This document shows positions 1 to 9,425 of a DNA stretch of 64,000 nt, in pieces. The notes under the pieces were generated by a model. The model did not search any database, was not told the DNA's origin, and saw only the letters and a list, made by a program, of their open reading frames with translations. Where the stretch lies: contig NZ_QEWR01000002.1 in the NCBI RefSeq assembly GCF_003121925.1, positions 1,178,001 through 1,242,000 on the forward strand, given 5' to 3'. The number at the start of each line of letters is the position of its first letter. The first letter of the stretch is position 1. Source of the DNA: Ignatzschineria indica (GTDB lineage: Bacteria > Pseudomonadota > Gammaproteobacteria > Cardiobacteriales > Wohlfahrtiimonadaceae). Both the position numbers and the translations under genes were made by a program.

Positions 1-877
1 TAACGAGAAGCTTTTGAGGAATATCTTCTAACTCAAGCGCTCCCGTTGAATCGATGATGCGAGGATCTTCTGGCAAGAAAGGAAGCTTAACAGCCGAGGA
101 TCCAGCCGCAATAATCGCTTTATTAAAACGAATTTCTCGCTCTGCACCATCATTTAGCGCTACCGTTAAACAGTGGTCATTTTTGAAAGTTGCAAAGCCT
201 TGAACAACTTCGACTTTACGCATCTTAGCCATACCTGCTAATCCACCTGTCAATTTCCCGATAACAGACTCTTTAAAACCTCTCAACTTATCGATATCAA
301 CCTCAGGCTTAGCAAATGTTACACCGATATCGGCAAATGATTTAGCCGTTTCCATAACATCAACGACATGCAAAAGCGCCTTAGATGGAATACATCCCAC
401 ATTGAGACAAACGCCACCGATTGTCGGATAACGTTCTACTAAAACAACTTTAAGACCAAGATCTGCAGCTCTAAAAGCAGCTGAATACCCCCCAGGGCCG
501 CCACCAATAACAACCAGGTCGCAATCCGCATCAATAATGGATGAGTCAACAAGAGCCGCCTTCTCTTCCTGTTCAGCACTCGTTGATGCCTCACTGTCAA
601 CAATCTTCTCTTTCACTGCTGAAGCGCTCGATAGGTCTGCATCTGCTACCTCTAAGCGTGCAAAGAGATCGCCCTCTTTCACACTATCACCAACATTGAC
701 CAATATCTCTGTGACAACACCTGCTTTTTCGGCAGGAACATCCATCGAAGCTTTATCAGATTCCAAGGTTAAGAGCGTATCATCAACCTCAACATGATCC
801 CCAATATTGACACTAATATCGATAACATCAACGCTATCAAAATTACCAATATCGGGGAGTTTTAAATCAATAATCAT
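1..877 (-). CDS. lpdA: Dihydrolipoamide dehydrogenase (E3) with N-terminal lipoyl domain, 3' end outside window
   Basis: E3 of the pyruvate dehydrogenase complex: it reoxidises the dihydrolipoyl arm of E2 and passes electrons through FAD to NAD+. The reading frame starts with ATG at 877 and runs off the left edge, so only about 292 residues are visible. Residues 1-75 form a lipoyl domain with the ESDKASM motif (Lys43). A Glu/Ala/Ser-rich linker follows, then the FAD-binding GGGPGG motif and the redox-active disulfide motif GGVCLNVGCIPSK. Lipoyl-bearing E3 proteins are known in several proteobacteria such as Neisseria. The gene starts 9 bp after the aceF stop, so it is the third gene of the aceE-aceF-lpdA operon. 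Identity is secure; the C-terminal dimerisation domain cannot be checked. Confidence 0.95.
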   Translation of the reverse strand, partial: MIIDLKLPDIGNFDSVDVIDISVNIGDHVEVDDTLLTLESDKASMDVPAEKAGVVTEILVNVGDSVKEGDLFARLEVADADLSSASAVKEKIVDSEASTSAEQEEKAALVDSSIIDADCDLVVIGGGPGGYSAAFRAADLGLKVVLVERYPTIGGVCLNVGCIPSKALLHVVDVMETAKSFADIGVTFAKPEVDIDKLRGFKESVIGKLTGGLAGMAKMRKVEVVQGFATFKNDHCLTVALNDGAEREIRFNKAIIAAGSSAVKLPFLPEDPRIIDSTGALELEDIPQKLLV

Positions 878-886
878 ATCTCTCTC

Positions 887-2581
887 CTAGATCACCATAC
901 GACGCATATCAGTTAAAAGCTCATTGAGATAGACGATAAAACGCGCGCCCAAAGCCCCATCAATCACACGATGATCGTATGAAAGTGATAGAGGAATCAT
1001 TAAACGAGGTTCAAATTCTTTTCCATTCCAGACAGGTTTTACCTGATTCTTCGCAACACCTAAAATCGCAACTTCTGGCGCATTGATAATAGGAATAAAG
1101 TTTGTTCCACCAATTCCACCTAAAGAGGAGATAGTAAAGCAACCACCGGTCATCTGATCTCCGCGCAATTTCCCTTCTCTCGCTAAGCCTGCAAGCTCAC
1201 GCATCTCAGTAGCAATTTCTAATACCCCTTTCTTATCACAATCCCGAATAACAGGAACAACAAGCCCATTAGGTGTATCAGCTGCAAAACCGATATGGTA
1301 ATATTTTTTAAGAATGAGTTTATCCCCTTCTAATGAGCTATTGAACTCAGGGAATTTCTGTAACGCTTTTACCACAGCCTTAAAGAGGAATGCCAAGATA
1401 GTGACACGAACACCTTCACGCTCATACTCTTTATTAAGCTGCTTACGCAGAGCCTCTAGTTCAGTAATATCTGCCTCATCAAACTGAGCAACATGAGGAA
1501 TCATCGCCCAATTACGTGCAAGATTTGCCCCAGAAATTTTCTGAATACGAGAAAGCTCTCTCTCTTCCACCTCTCCAAATTTAGAAAAATCGACTTTAGG
1601 CCATGGAAGAAGATCTAAACCACCACCGTTGACGGTAGACGCCTTAGCCCCTGATGTTGCCACACTTCCAGAGAGTACTCCCTTAACGTATTGCAACACA
1701 TCTTCACGCAAAATACGATTATTACGCCCTGACCCTTTAACCTGATTAAGATCCGCACCTAATTCACGAGCAAATGCACGCACAGAAGGGGTTGCATGCG
1801 CACCACTAAAATCGAGCTCTGCAGCATTTTGTACCGGTGCAATAGGAAGTTGATCCCCTTTATGGGGAGCTTTTAAACTCTCAGATGATGATTTAACAAC
1901 ATCTTGCTGCACCTCTTTTGCCGGCGCATCTACTTGTGCTGGTGCAGAAGTTTGCGCTGCATCTGTTGCCGCTCCGCCTGTCTGAATCTTAACGACAAGA
2001 TCACCCTCTTTAACTTTATCGCCCACGGACAATGCAATCTCAGTAATGACCCCCTCTTTATCAGCGGGTACATCCATTGATGCTTTATCTGACTCTAATG
2101 TGACGAGAGTCTCATCAAGCTTAACATGATCCCCTACTTTAACAGCGATATCGATCACATCTAACTCATCAGAATTACCAACTGCCGGAATCGTAATTTC
2201 CGCAATCTCGCCTGTTGCTGATGAATTCTCCGCAACCTTTGTCACTGCCTCTGTTTCGGAAACTTTCGATGCTGATGGTGCTGCTTCAACTGCTTTCTCT
2301 GATGATTGTACTTCATTAGTAGTAGAGCCTTTTTGAGCTTGGTCCACTGCTTCAACACGCGCAATCACATCCCCTGTTTGAACTTGATCTCCCACTGCAA
2401 CCAAAATCTCTGTAACTTTTCCTGCCGCTTCAGCAGGCACATCCATCGATGCTTTATCTGATTCCAATGTTACGAGCGTATCATCAACCGCAACAATATC
2501 GCCCACCTTAACATTAATCTCAATGACATCGACGGCATCAGAATTCCCAATATCTGGAACTCTTAAATCAATATTCGCCAT
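887..2581 (-). CDS. aceF: Pyruvate dehydrogenase E2, dihydrolipoyllysine acetyltransferase
   Basis: Core acetyltransferase of the PDH complex; it transfers acetyl from lipoyl-lysine to CoA. Domains in order: lipoyl domain 1 (about 1-78, Lys43), Ala/Glu/Ser-rich linker, lipoyl domain 2 (about 126-200, Lys166), second linker, peripheral-subunit-binding domain (about 260-300, starting near ATPSVRAFARELG), and the catalytic domain to residue 564 with the acyltransferase signature DHRVIDG (His537). E. coli AceF has three lipoyl domains; here E2 has two and E3 carries one. The lipoyl domains in AceF and LpdA are nearly identical around the modified lysine. It lies between aceE and lpdA in the same operon. 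Confidence 0.97.
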   Translation of the reverse strand: MANIDLRVPDIGNSDAVDVIEINVKVGDIVAVDDTLVTLESDKASMDVPAEAAGKVTEILVAVGDQVQTGDVIARVEAVDQAQKGSTTNEVQSSEKAVEAAPSASKVSETEAVTKVAENSSATGEIAEITIPAVGNSDELDVIDIAVKVGDHVKLDETLVTLESDKASMDVPADKEGVITEIALSVGDKVKEGDLVVKIQTGGAATDAAQTSAPAQVDAPAKEVQQDVVKSSSESLKAPHKGDQLPIAPVQNAAELDFSGAHATPSVRAFARELGADLNQVKGSGRNNRILREDVLQYVKGVLSGSVATSGAKASTVNGGGLDLLPWPKVDFSKFGEVEERELSRIQKISGANLARNWAMIPHVAQFDEADITELEALRKQLNKEYEREGVRVTILAFLFKAVVKALQKFPEFNSSLEGDKLILKKYYHIGFAADTPNGLVVPVIRDCDKKGVLEIATEMRELAGLAREGKLRGDQMTGGCFTISSLGGIGGTNFIPIINAPEVAILGVAKNQVKPVWNGKEFEPRLMIPLSLSYDHRVIDGALGARFIVYLNELLTDMRRMVI

Positions 2582-2680
2582 AATTCTTATCCTTCTATAT
2601 CTGTCAATAACCCATTTAATAATCTATTCAATTATCTATCTAACAACTCATCTCGTGAGTTTTACACCCTAGAATAAGGA

Positions 2681-2706
2681 AGCGCCACTCCTAATAGAGG
2701 GGCGCT
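2681..2706 (-). other. Hairpin between aceE and aceF
   Basis: Ten-base inverted repeat with one mismatch and a 6-nt loop (AGCGCCACTC against GAGGGGCGCT), just after the aceE stop. No convincing T-run follows on the minus strand, so it looks more like an mRNA-stabilising or processing hairpin, or a leaky attenuator, than a full terminator. Confidence 0.5.
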
Positions 2707-2713
2707 TAAAACC

Positions 2714-5383
2714 TTATACCCAAAGTGGATTTGGTTTATTAACATCAATGTTATATTTCTTAATTGCTTCTGTTACGACTGATCGTGCAATCGTTCCTGC
2801 ATCTGCAAGCTCTTTGAGCGCCGCAATAGTAATGTAGTAGCGATCAACCTCAAAGAACTTACGTAATTGCGCTCTTGTATCTGAACGACCAAAACCATCC
2901 GTACCTAAAACACGGTAAGGTGCTTTAACCGCAGGTCTAATCTGCTCTGCATACATACGGACATAGTCAGTAGAGACAATGACAGGGGCATCAGAATGAT
3001 TTAACATTTTGCCCACAAATGATTCCGGCGCCTCTTTTTCAGGATGGAAGAGAGCTTGACGTTCACACTCATGGAAATCACGCGCAAGCTCAGTGAAGCT
3101 TGGGCAGCTATAGAGATCACTCTCCACACCCCAATCCTCTTTAAGAAGCGTTGCCGCTTGCATCACCTCTTGCAAGATTGTACCTGCACCTAAAAGACGA
3201 ACTTTTGGTGCATCACTCTTCTCTCCTGCTTTTAAGAGATACATACCACGAAGAATATCCTCTTCAACACCTTCAGGAATTGCAGGATGCGCATAATTTT
3301 CATTCATGATCGTAATGTAGTAGAAGACATCTTCCTGCTCTTCCACCATACGGCGCAAACCATCTTGAACGATAACCGCTAACTCAAACTGAAGCGCAGG
3401 ATCATAAGAGATACAGTTTGGAATCAAGCTCGCCAAAATATGGCTATGACCATCTTCATGCTGAAGCCCTTCACCATTGAGTGTCGTACGGCCCGCCGTT
3501 CCTCCCATCAGGAAGCCACGTGTCCGCTGATCTGCCGCAGCCCAAATGAGGTCAAAAGTACGCTGCATTTGGAACATAGAGTAACAGACGAAGAAAGGAA
3601 TCATCTCAACATTAGAGTTTGAGTATGAGGTACCAGCGGCAATCCATGAGCTCACACCCCCTGCCTCATTAATCCCTTCTTGTAGAATCTGCCCATCTTT
3701 CGTCTCTTTATAGAACATCAATTGACCGGCATCTTGTGGCGTATATTGCTGCCCTGCTTGCGACCAGATTCCCAATTGGCGGAACATCCCTTCCATACCG
3801 AAGGTACGCGACTCATCCACTAAAATAGGAACAACGCGCTTACCGATCACTTTATCTTTCACAATCGTATTGAGAATACGAACAAAACTCATCGTTGTTG
3901 AGATTTCACGACCTTCTGCAGTTGCTTCTAATTGCGCCTTAAATGCATCGAGCTTCGGAACGGTTAATTTCTCTTTTGCTTGAACGCGGCGAGAAGGAAC
4001 ATATCCTCCTAATGCACGGCGGCGCTCATGAAGATACTCAAGCTCTGGACTTCCTTCAGGAGGACGAATAAAGTTGAGCGCTTCAAGATCTTCATCTGAG
4101 ATAGGCACCTCAAAGCGGTCACGGAATCGGCGAAGGGATTCAAGGCTAATCGATTTTTGCTGATGCGCAACGTTTTGAGCCTCCCCATCTTGGCCCATAC
4201 CATAACCTTTGATGGTTTTGACTAAGATAACTGTTGGTTTTCCTTCTGTCTTCACTGCCGCATCATATGCTGCATAGACTTTGTTCTCATCATGACCACC
4301 ACGATTGAGGCGCCAAACGTCATTATCCGACATATGTGCAACCATCGCCTTAAGCTCTGGACTATTGAAGAAATGCTCACGAACATAAGCACCATCGCGA
4401 GATTTATAAGTTTGGTAATCTCCATCAACGCACTCCATCATTCGTTTACGCAAAATACCATCATGATCTTGTGCTAAAAGAGAATCCCAACCATTCCCCC
4501 AAATAAGCTTAATCACATTCCAATTATTACCGCGGAAACCTGACTCTAGCTCCTGAATAATCTTACCGTTACCACGAACAGGTCCATCAAGACGCTGTAA
4601 ATTACAGTTAATAACGAAGATAAGGTTATCGAGTTTTTCACGACCAGCAAGAGAGATTGCGCCCAATGATTCTGGTTCATCCATCTCACCATCTCCACAG
4701 AAGCACCAGACTTTACGTCCCTCTGTATTCGCAAGCCCACGTGAATGAAGGTACTTTAAGAAGCGCGCTTGATAGATCGCTTGAATAGGACCTAATCCCA
4801 TCGAAACTGTTGGGAATTGCCAAAAATCTTTCATCAACCAGGGGTGTGGATAAGAGGAGAGCCCTTTATTGTCCACTTCACGGCGGAAATTATCCATCTG
4901 CTCTTCTGTAATACGTCCTTCAATAAAAGCACGTGCATAGATCCCAGGACTCGAGTGTCCTTGGAAGAAGATGAGATCGCCATCTTGTGTATCGGTATTC
5001 CCTTTCCAGAAGTGGTTAAAACCAACTTCCCACATCGTTGCTAATGAAGCGTAGCTCGCAATATGTCCGCCGAGACTAGAGTCAATCGCATTTGATCGAA
5101 CGATCATCGCCATCGCATTCCAGCGAATGTAGGAACGGATGGTATGTTCTAACTCTGAGTTTCCTGGATAACGGGGCTGCTTATCCGCAGGGATTGTATT
5201 GATATACTCGGTTGTACCTGTAAACGGGATCTTCACACCATCACGATGTGCCCGTTCAATCACCTTCTCAATAAGAAAGTGTGCACGCTCTTCCCCTTCT
5301 GTTTCAAGGACACTCTCGATTGAATCAACCCAGTCTTTGGTCTCTAATGGGTCAATATCACTCAACAACTTTTGGTCTACCAT
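2714..5383 (-). CDS. aceE: Pyruvate dehydrogenase E1 component, homodimeric type
   Basis: Thiamine-diphosphate-dependent E1; it decarboxylates pyruvate and acetylates the lipoyl arm of AceF. I place the start at ATG 5383, preceded by AAGAGGA, giving 889 residues (E. coli AceE has 887); an upstream in-frame extension to 5464 has no ribosome binding site. Visible family features include NTIPADKQPRYPG near the N-terminus, the GHSSPGIYARAFIEGR segment, the ThDP/Mg site GDGEMDEPES and the C-terminal PYRVLGTDGFGRSD. It is the first gene of aceE-aceF-lpdA. No pdhR gene is in the window. Confidence 0.97.
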   Translation of the reverse strand: MVDQKLLSDIDPLETKDWVDSIESVLETEGEERAHFLIEKVIERAHRDGVKIPFTGTTEYINTIPADKQPRYPGNSELEHTIRSYIRWNAMAMIVRSNAIDSSLGGHIASYASLATMWEVGFNHFWKGNTDTQDGDLIFFQGHSSPGIYARAFIEGRITEEQMDNFRREVDNKGLSSYPHPWLMKDFWQFPTVSMGLGPIQAIYQARFLKYLHSRGLANTEGRKVWCFCGDGEMDEPESLGAISLAGREKLDNLIFVINCNLQRLDGPVRGNGKIIQELESGFRGNNWNVIKLIWGNGWDSLLAQDHDGILRKRMMECVDGDYQTYKSRDGAYVREHFFNSPELKAMVAHMSDNDVWRLNRGGHDENKVYAAYDAAVKTEGKPTVILVKTIKGYGMGQDGEAQNVAHQQKSISLESLRRFRDRFEVPISDEDLEALNFIRPPEGSPELEYLHERRRALGGYVPSRRVQAKEKLTVPKLDAFKAQLEATAEGREISTTMSFVRILNTIVKDKVIGKRVVPILVDESRTFGMEGMFRQLGIWSQAGQQYTPQDAGQLMFYKETKDGQILQEGINEAGGVSSWIAAGTSYSNSNVEMIPFFVCYSMFQMQRTFDLIWAAADQRTRGFLMGGTAGRTTLNGEGLQHEDGHSHILASLIPNCISYDPALQFELAVIVQDGLRRMVEEQEDVFYYITIMNENYAHPAIPEGVEEDILRGMYLLKAGEKSDAPKVRLLGAGTILQEVMQAATLLKEDWGVESDLYSCPSFTELARDFHECERQALFHPEKEAPESFVGKMLNHSDAPVIVSTDYVRMYAEQIRPAVKAPYRVLGTDGFGRSDTRAQLRKFFEVDRYYITIAALKELADAGTIARSVVTEAIKKYNIDVNKPNPLWV

Positions 5384-6175
5384 AAAAATAATCCTCTTTT
5401 TTTGATAAGCCCCCTGCAATGCAGTCCTGCTTATTTTGTGAAAATAGCGATAAGATAGCCTCATCAGGCATGAAGAGTGCTACCAACTACCTCTACTTAC
5501 TTTTTAAAGCCCCACCCCTCAAACACTCCATTTCATCACTCTTGCTACCATATTTGTTGAGAAAATAAGGGAGGAAATAGGGCCCTACACAATTGAATAG
5601 AACCTTCAAAAGAGAGAACCTACGAGAGATCAATCTTTTGAGGCTAATAAAATAATACTTTAACCAACAGTATAGCGGATATTTAGTGAAATTTACGCAT
5701 ATTTTTCTCCCCAACAATCCACCAAAAGAACATTTGGGCTATAGGTAGACCTTTATTTCTGTTGCTCGATCTCCTTCCACAATCACCTAACGGATCGCTT
5801 CGCTCTGTGCTAACTTTTTCATTTTAAAGTGATCTCTCCATTTTCAATCTCTACCCCAAAGCATTTGATAGATCATGCGGATAGATCATGTGAAGGTCAT
5901 TCGAAAATAATAGAGCGCTCTCCCCTTCGAGATAGAGCACCATAAAGGGAAAGCCTATCAGTAGGAATATCCACCAAATCTCACAAGAAGAGATCAAAAC
6001 ATCTTAAAAAATCATCGAGCAATTACTAAAAAAATATCCCAACATTATCGAAGAATAAAGGTGAAAACAGCTCCCGCTTGCGCCTTCTTTTTGATACTCT
6101 AATAGGAATTTATAGAGCGATTGAGCTCCAATATCCCTATTACAATAGAAATTGAAATATAAGTCGTAAAAATCA
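5384..6175. other. 792-bp divergent intergenic region between aceE and metN
   Basis: Must hold the promoters for both divergent units. I find no confident -35/-10 pair, PdhR box or MetJ box. It contains a 13-bp tandem duplication (5867-5892). A 74-codon minus-strand frame (5493-5717) has no ribosome binding site and no recognisable family, and I do not call it a gene. Confidence 0.5.
5867..5892. repeat. 13-bp tandem repeat, 2 copies
   Basis: Unit GATAGATCATGYG repeated head to tail with one difference, upstream of metN. Member of the window-wide set of short intergenic tandem repeats. Confidence 0.6.
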
Positions 6176-7237
6176 ATGATAAAAATCGAAAATCTCATCA
6201 AATCCTATACCACAAAAGAGGGGCCAAAAATCGCCCTCAACAATATCAATCTCACGATTGAAGAAGGTTCTATTTACGGCATCATCGGTCACTCTGGAGC
6301 CGGGAAAAGCACATTAATTCGCTGTATCAATCTATTAGAAAAGCCCGATAGTGGTTCAGTTATGATTGATAATATCGATCTTACAAAACTCTCTAATCGA
6401 GAGCTGATGCTTGCGAGAAGAAAGATCGGCATGATCTTTCAACATTTTAATCTTCTCTCAAGTCAGACTGTCTATAACAATATCGCTTTTCCACTTCGCC
6501 TAGAGGGTATGAGTGAGGCGAATATTGAAAAGCGCGTATCGGAGTTACTCACTTTAGTAGGAATTGAAGAGCATCGAGATAAATATCCCGCTCAACTCTC
6601 TGGGGGACAAAAACAGCGGGTCGGTATCGCTAGAGCTATCGCCAATAAACCTAAAGTGCTACTCTGTGACGAAGCAACATCGGCACTTGACCCCCAAACA
6701 ACACAATCAATTTTAGAACTATTAGTCGATATCAATCGTGAGTTAGGCTTAACAATTGTGATAATCACCCATGAGATGGAGGTCATTCGCTCAATCTGCC
6801 ATAAAGTCGCCGTTATTCACGATAGTCAGATAGTTGAATCGGGCGATGTTGAGAAGGTCTTTTTACATCCACAATCGATTGTTACCCAAGATTTTATTAT
6901 TGATAAAACCGAGCAGAATGAGCTTAAAAAATATATCAGCCGTTATCCACAGCAACAAGATTCCCTCTATCAGCTCACCTACCTTGGCACTGAAGCATTT
7001 GAGCCTCATCTGAGTCGGATTATCAAGCGTAGCAATATCGATCTCTCTATTCTATCTGGATCAATCAGTTATATTCGAGATATCCCCTATGGGCAATTAA
7101 CCGTTGTTTTAAGTGGATCACCGGCAGAAAGAAGCGCGGCGATCACTCTCTTTAATAGTGAAGGAATTACAACAAAGCCGCTCTTTCACAAACCATCTAT
7201 CAATCTAACAAGTCATAACGAGGAGCAGATTCAGTAA
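6176..7237 (+). CDS. metN: Methionine-type ABC importer ATP-binding protein
   Basis: ATPase of a MetNI-family importer. 353 residues: ABC ATPase domain with Walker A GHSGAGKST (38-46), a Q-loop, LSGGQ signature and Walker B VLLCDEATSALDP, followed by a C-terminal NIL regulatory domain (about 265-345), which in the family binds methionine and inhibits transport. The start lacks a strong Shine-Dalgarno sequence. It overlaps metI by 1 nt, so the two are translationally coupled. The binding protein gene metQ lies downstream beyond ddh. Methionine is the default substrate; the ddh context leaves other amino acids open. Confidence 0.93.
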   Translation: MIKIENLIKSYTTKEGPKIALNNINLTIEEGSIYGIIGHSGAGKSTLIRCINLLEKPDSGSVMIDNIDLTKLSNRELMLARRKIGMIFQHFNLLSSQTVYNNIAFPLRLEGMSEANIEKRVSELLTLVGIEEHRDKYPAQLSGGQKQRVGIARAIANKPKVLLCDEATSALDPQTTQSILELLVDINRELGLTIVIITHEMEVIRSICHKVAVIHDSQIVESGDVEKVFLHPQSIVTQDFIIDKTEQNELKKYISRYPQQQDSLYQLTYLGTEAFEPHLSRIIKRSNIDLSILSGSISYIRDIPYGQLTVVLSGSPAERSAAITLFNSEGITTKPLFHKPSINLTSHNEEQIQ

Positions 7238-7914
7238 TGACGGAATTTATCAATGCACTTAACAATACCCAATATTGGAATATCATTTGGGATAACACCT
7301 TAGTCACATTGATCATGTTAGGTTTTACATGGTTTTTTACAATATTAATTGGGTTGCCATGGGGGGTTGCACTCTATCTCACCTCCCCAACACAACTTCT
7401 CTCAGCACCAAAGTTTTATCGTTTCTTCTCCTTTCTCACCAATACATTAAGATCGATCCCCTTTCTGATCTTAATCGTAGTATTGCTACCATTAACCTTC
7501 AAATTGATGGGAACAAAGATGGGGATAAAGGGGGCTATCTTTCCTCTTGTGATCGGTTCTGCCCCTTTCTTTGCTCGACTGGCAGAAACCTCCTTTAGAG
7601 AGGTAGATCGCGGAGTGATTGAAGCAGCTCAAAGTATGGGAACACCACTTCGAACTATTATTATGAAAGTACTGCTCCCCGAAGCGAGACCTAGCCTCAT
7701 TGCCGGCATTACCATTACCGGAATCTTAATACTCTCTTATACCGCTATGGCAGGAACCGTAGGTGCCGGAGGACTAGGAGATATCGCTGTTCGTTACGGC
7801 TTCCACCGCAATATGTCGGAATTGATGTATCTCATTGTGATTGTGCTGGTCATTATCGTACAGATTATGCAATGGATTGGGGATTGGCTCGTACGTCACT
7901 ATACTCGCAAATAG
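7237..7914 (+). CDS. metI: Methionine-type ABC importer permease
   Basis: Inner-membrane permease partner of MetN. 225 residues, about five hydrophobic membrane segments, and the BPD-transporter EAA-type loop around residues 125-145 (REVDRGVIEAAQSMG) that contacts the ATPase. Length matches E. coli MetI (217). It starts in the metN stop codon. Confidence 0.93.
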   Translation: MTEFINALNNTQYWNIIWDNTLVTLIMLGFTWFFTILIGLPWGVALYLTSPTQLLSAPKFYRFFSFLTNTLRSIPFLILIVVLLPLTFKLMGTKMGIKGAIFPLVIGSAPFFARLAETSFREVDRGVIEAAQSMGTPLRTIIMKVLLPEARPSLIAGITITGILILSYTAMAGTVGAGGLGDIAVRYGFHRNMSELMYLIVIVLVIIVQIMQWIGDWLVRHYTRK

Positions 7915-8223
7915 AGGAGCGTTACAGCGCCTCAGGAAAACTGTAAAAGTATCGAGAGAACTATCGATTAAAATATCGATATAATAATATCGATATAAAG
8001 TATTGATTCGAATACTAATTAGAATATTGACGAAATTATTGACAAAAACATTGCAACTTATAGAGCAATCGAAGTAAAAATATCACTGTAGTAGATTTTG
8101 TAATGAGATAGAAAGAGACCCTCTCTCTTATGATTTTCTTATCATATTCTCTTATCACAGAATATCTTTATCCGATCTCTAGGCAATATCAATTACTGAT
8201 CACTCAACTAACTAGGAGACTAT
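7915..8223. other. 309-bp intergenic region, AT-rich, repeated palindromic motifs
   Basis: Between metI and ddh. From about 7960 to 8050 it contains several near-repeats of ATCGATAT/TATCGATA and ATTGAC, imperfect with a roughly 12-18 bp spacing. A ribosome binding site (CTAGGAGA) for ddh lies at the end. No T-tract terminator is evident after metI, so readthrough into ddh is possible. Confidence 0.45.
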
Positions 8224-9117
8224 ATGACACGCAAAATAAATGCAGCTATCGTTGGCTTTGGCAATATCGGCCGTTATGTCCTTAATGCGCTAGAGGCAGC
8301 ACCAGACTTCTCTATTGCCGGTATTGTTCGCCGAGAGAAACGGGAAATTCCCGGTGTGAACTACCCTATTGTCACCGATATCGACCAACTTGAAGCTGTC
8401 GATGTTGCCATTCTCTGTGTGCCTAGCCGCCAAACCCAAGCTTATGCTGCAGAGTATCTTAAAAAAGGGATTCACACTGTCGATAGTTTCGATATTCATA
8501 GCGATATTGCCGCTGTACGCAATGAACTTGATAAGATTGCAAAAGCTCACAATCGTAGCGCAATTATCTCTGCAGGATGGGATCCTGGTTCAGATTCGGT
8601 GATTCGCGCTCTTCTTCTTGCCGCAGCACCTAAAGGTGTCACTTACACCAACTTTGGGCCCGGGATGAGCATGGGCCACTCTACCGCTGTCAAAGCAATT
8701 CCTGGCGTGAAAGACGCTCTCTCAGTCACAATTCCAATCGGAACGGGACAGCATCGCCGTATGGTCTATATTGAAGTAGAAGAGGGGCATGATTTCAATC
8801 ATGTCAAATCAACAATTCTCAATGATGATTATTTTAAACATGATGATACGGTTATCACTCAAGTCGATGATATCGATCAACTGAAAGATGCTGGACATGG
8901 CGTTAAAATTACTCGTAAAGGCGTTTCAGGTACAACTGATAATCAGATCTTTGAGTTTGATATGCGCATCAATAATCCTGCACTCACAGCACAGATCTTG
9001 GTCTCATCTGCCCGTGCGGCAACCAGGCAGCAACCCGGTGCGTATACAATGATTGAAATTCCTATGATCGATCTTCTTCCCGGCGACCGAGATGAACTTA
9101 TCGCCGCACTAGTATAG
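8224..9117 (+). CDS. ddh: meso-Diaminopimelate D-dehydrogenase
   Basis: NADPH-dependent enzyme that interconverts meso-diaminopimelate and L-2-amino-6-oxopimelate, a one-step route to the lysine and peptidoglycan precursor. 297 residues, the length of type II enzymes rather than the roughly 320 of Corynebacterium. Seen: N-terminal Rossmann motif GFGNIG (12-17), the DSFDIH segment, [38 protein letters not shown] and [12 protein letters not shown], all characteristic of Ddh. Good ribosome binding site (AGGAG). It sits between metNI and metQ, an unusual place, and is followed by a strong terminator. Confidence 0.93.
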   Translation: MTRKINAAIVGFGNIGRYVLNALEAAPDFSIAGIVRREKREIPGVNYPIVTDIDQLEAVDVAILCVPSRQTQAYAAEYLKKGIHTVDSFDIHSDIAAVRNELDKIAKAHNRSAIISAGWDPGSDSVIRALLLAAAPKGVTYTNFGPGMSMGHSTAVKAIPGVKDALSVTIPIGTGQHRRMVYIEVEEGHDFNHVKSTILNDDYFKHDDTVITQVDDIDQLKDAGHGVKITRKGVSGTTDNQIFEFDMRINNPALTAQILVSSARAATRQQPGAYTMIEIPMIDLLPGDRDELIAALV

Positions 9118-9167
9118 AGATAGATGAAAACATAATCGAACATAATAAGAGTATAGTAAGCGTAAAT

Positions 9168-9203
9168 AGAGCGGTATCGAAATCAGGTACCGCTCTCTTT
9201 TTA
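9168..9203 (+). terminator. Rho-independent terminator after ddh
   Basis: AGAGCGGTA stem paired with TACCGCTCT (extended by a wobble and a C-G pair), short loop, followed by CTTTTTA. It separates ddh from metQ, so metQ probably has its own promoter. Confidence 0.85.
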
Positions 9204-9385
9204 TCGCAATGAAAACCGCTTCAATATCCTGTTTAAACATTCTCCTTAAATTTACTATTTCAAACTACTGTTTAAATTTACTATTGATTGACAATAACAT
9301 CACGAGAGACTCTCCATAAAAATACCATTAAAATTCCACTGAAAGGGTTGATTTCAATCTTAAAGATCGATATACCTATTAAGTC

Positions 9386-9406
9386 GGGGCTCGATTCCCC
9401 ATTTTT
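9386..9406 (+). other. Hairpin with T-run in the metQ leader
   Basis: GGGG-CTCGATT-CCCC followed by ATTTTT, ending 20 bp before the metQ start. The 4-bp stem resembles the T arm of a tRNA but no other tRNA parts are present. It could be a weak attenuator. Confidence 0.35.
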
Positions 9407-9425
9407 GATAAAAGGAAAATTCATT

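Noticed and set aside
5493-5717. 74-codon minus-strand frame upstream of aceE
   Set aside because: No binding site or family; biased composition from AT-rich DNA. Likely spurious.
5384-6175. MetJ or PdhR operator
   Set aside because: Looked for AGACGTCT repeats and TTGGT-N-ACCAA; only weak partial matches such as TTGGTAGCA were found.
9382-9406. tRNA fragment (T arm-like GGGG-CTCGATT-CCCC)
   Set aside because: No acceptor, D or anticodon arms nearby; a small hairpin in the metQ leader explains it.
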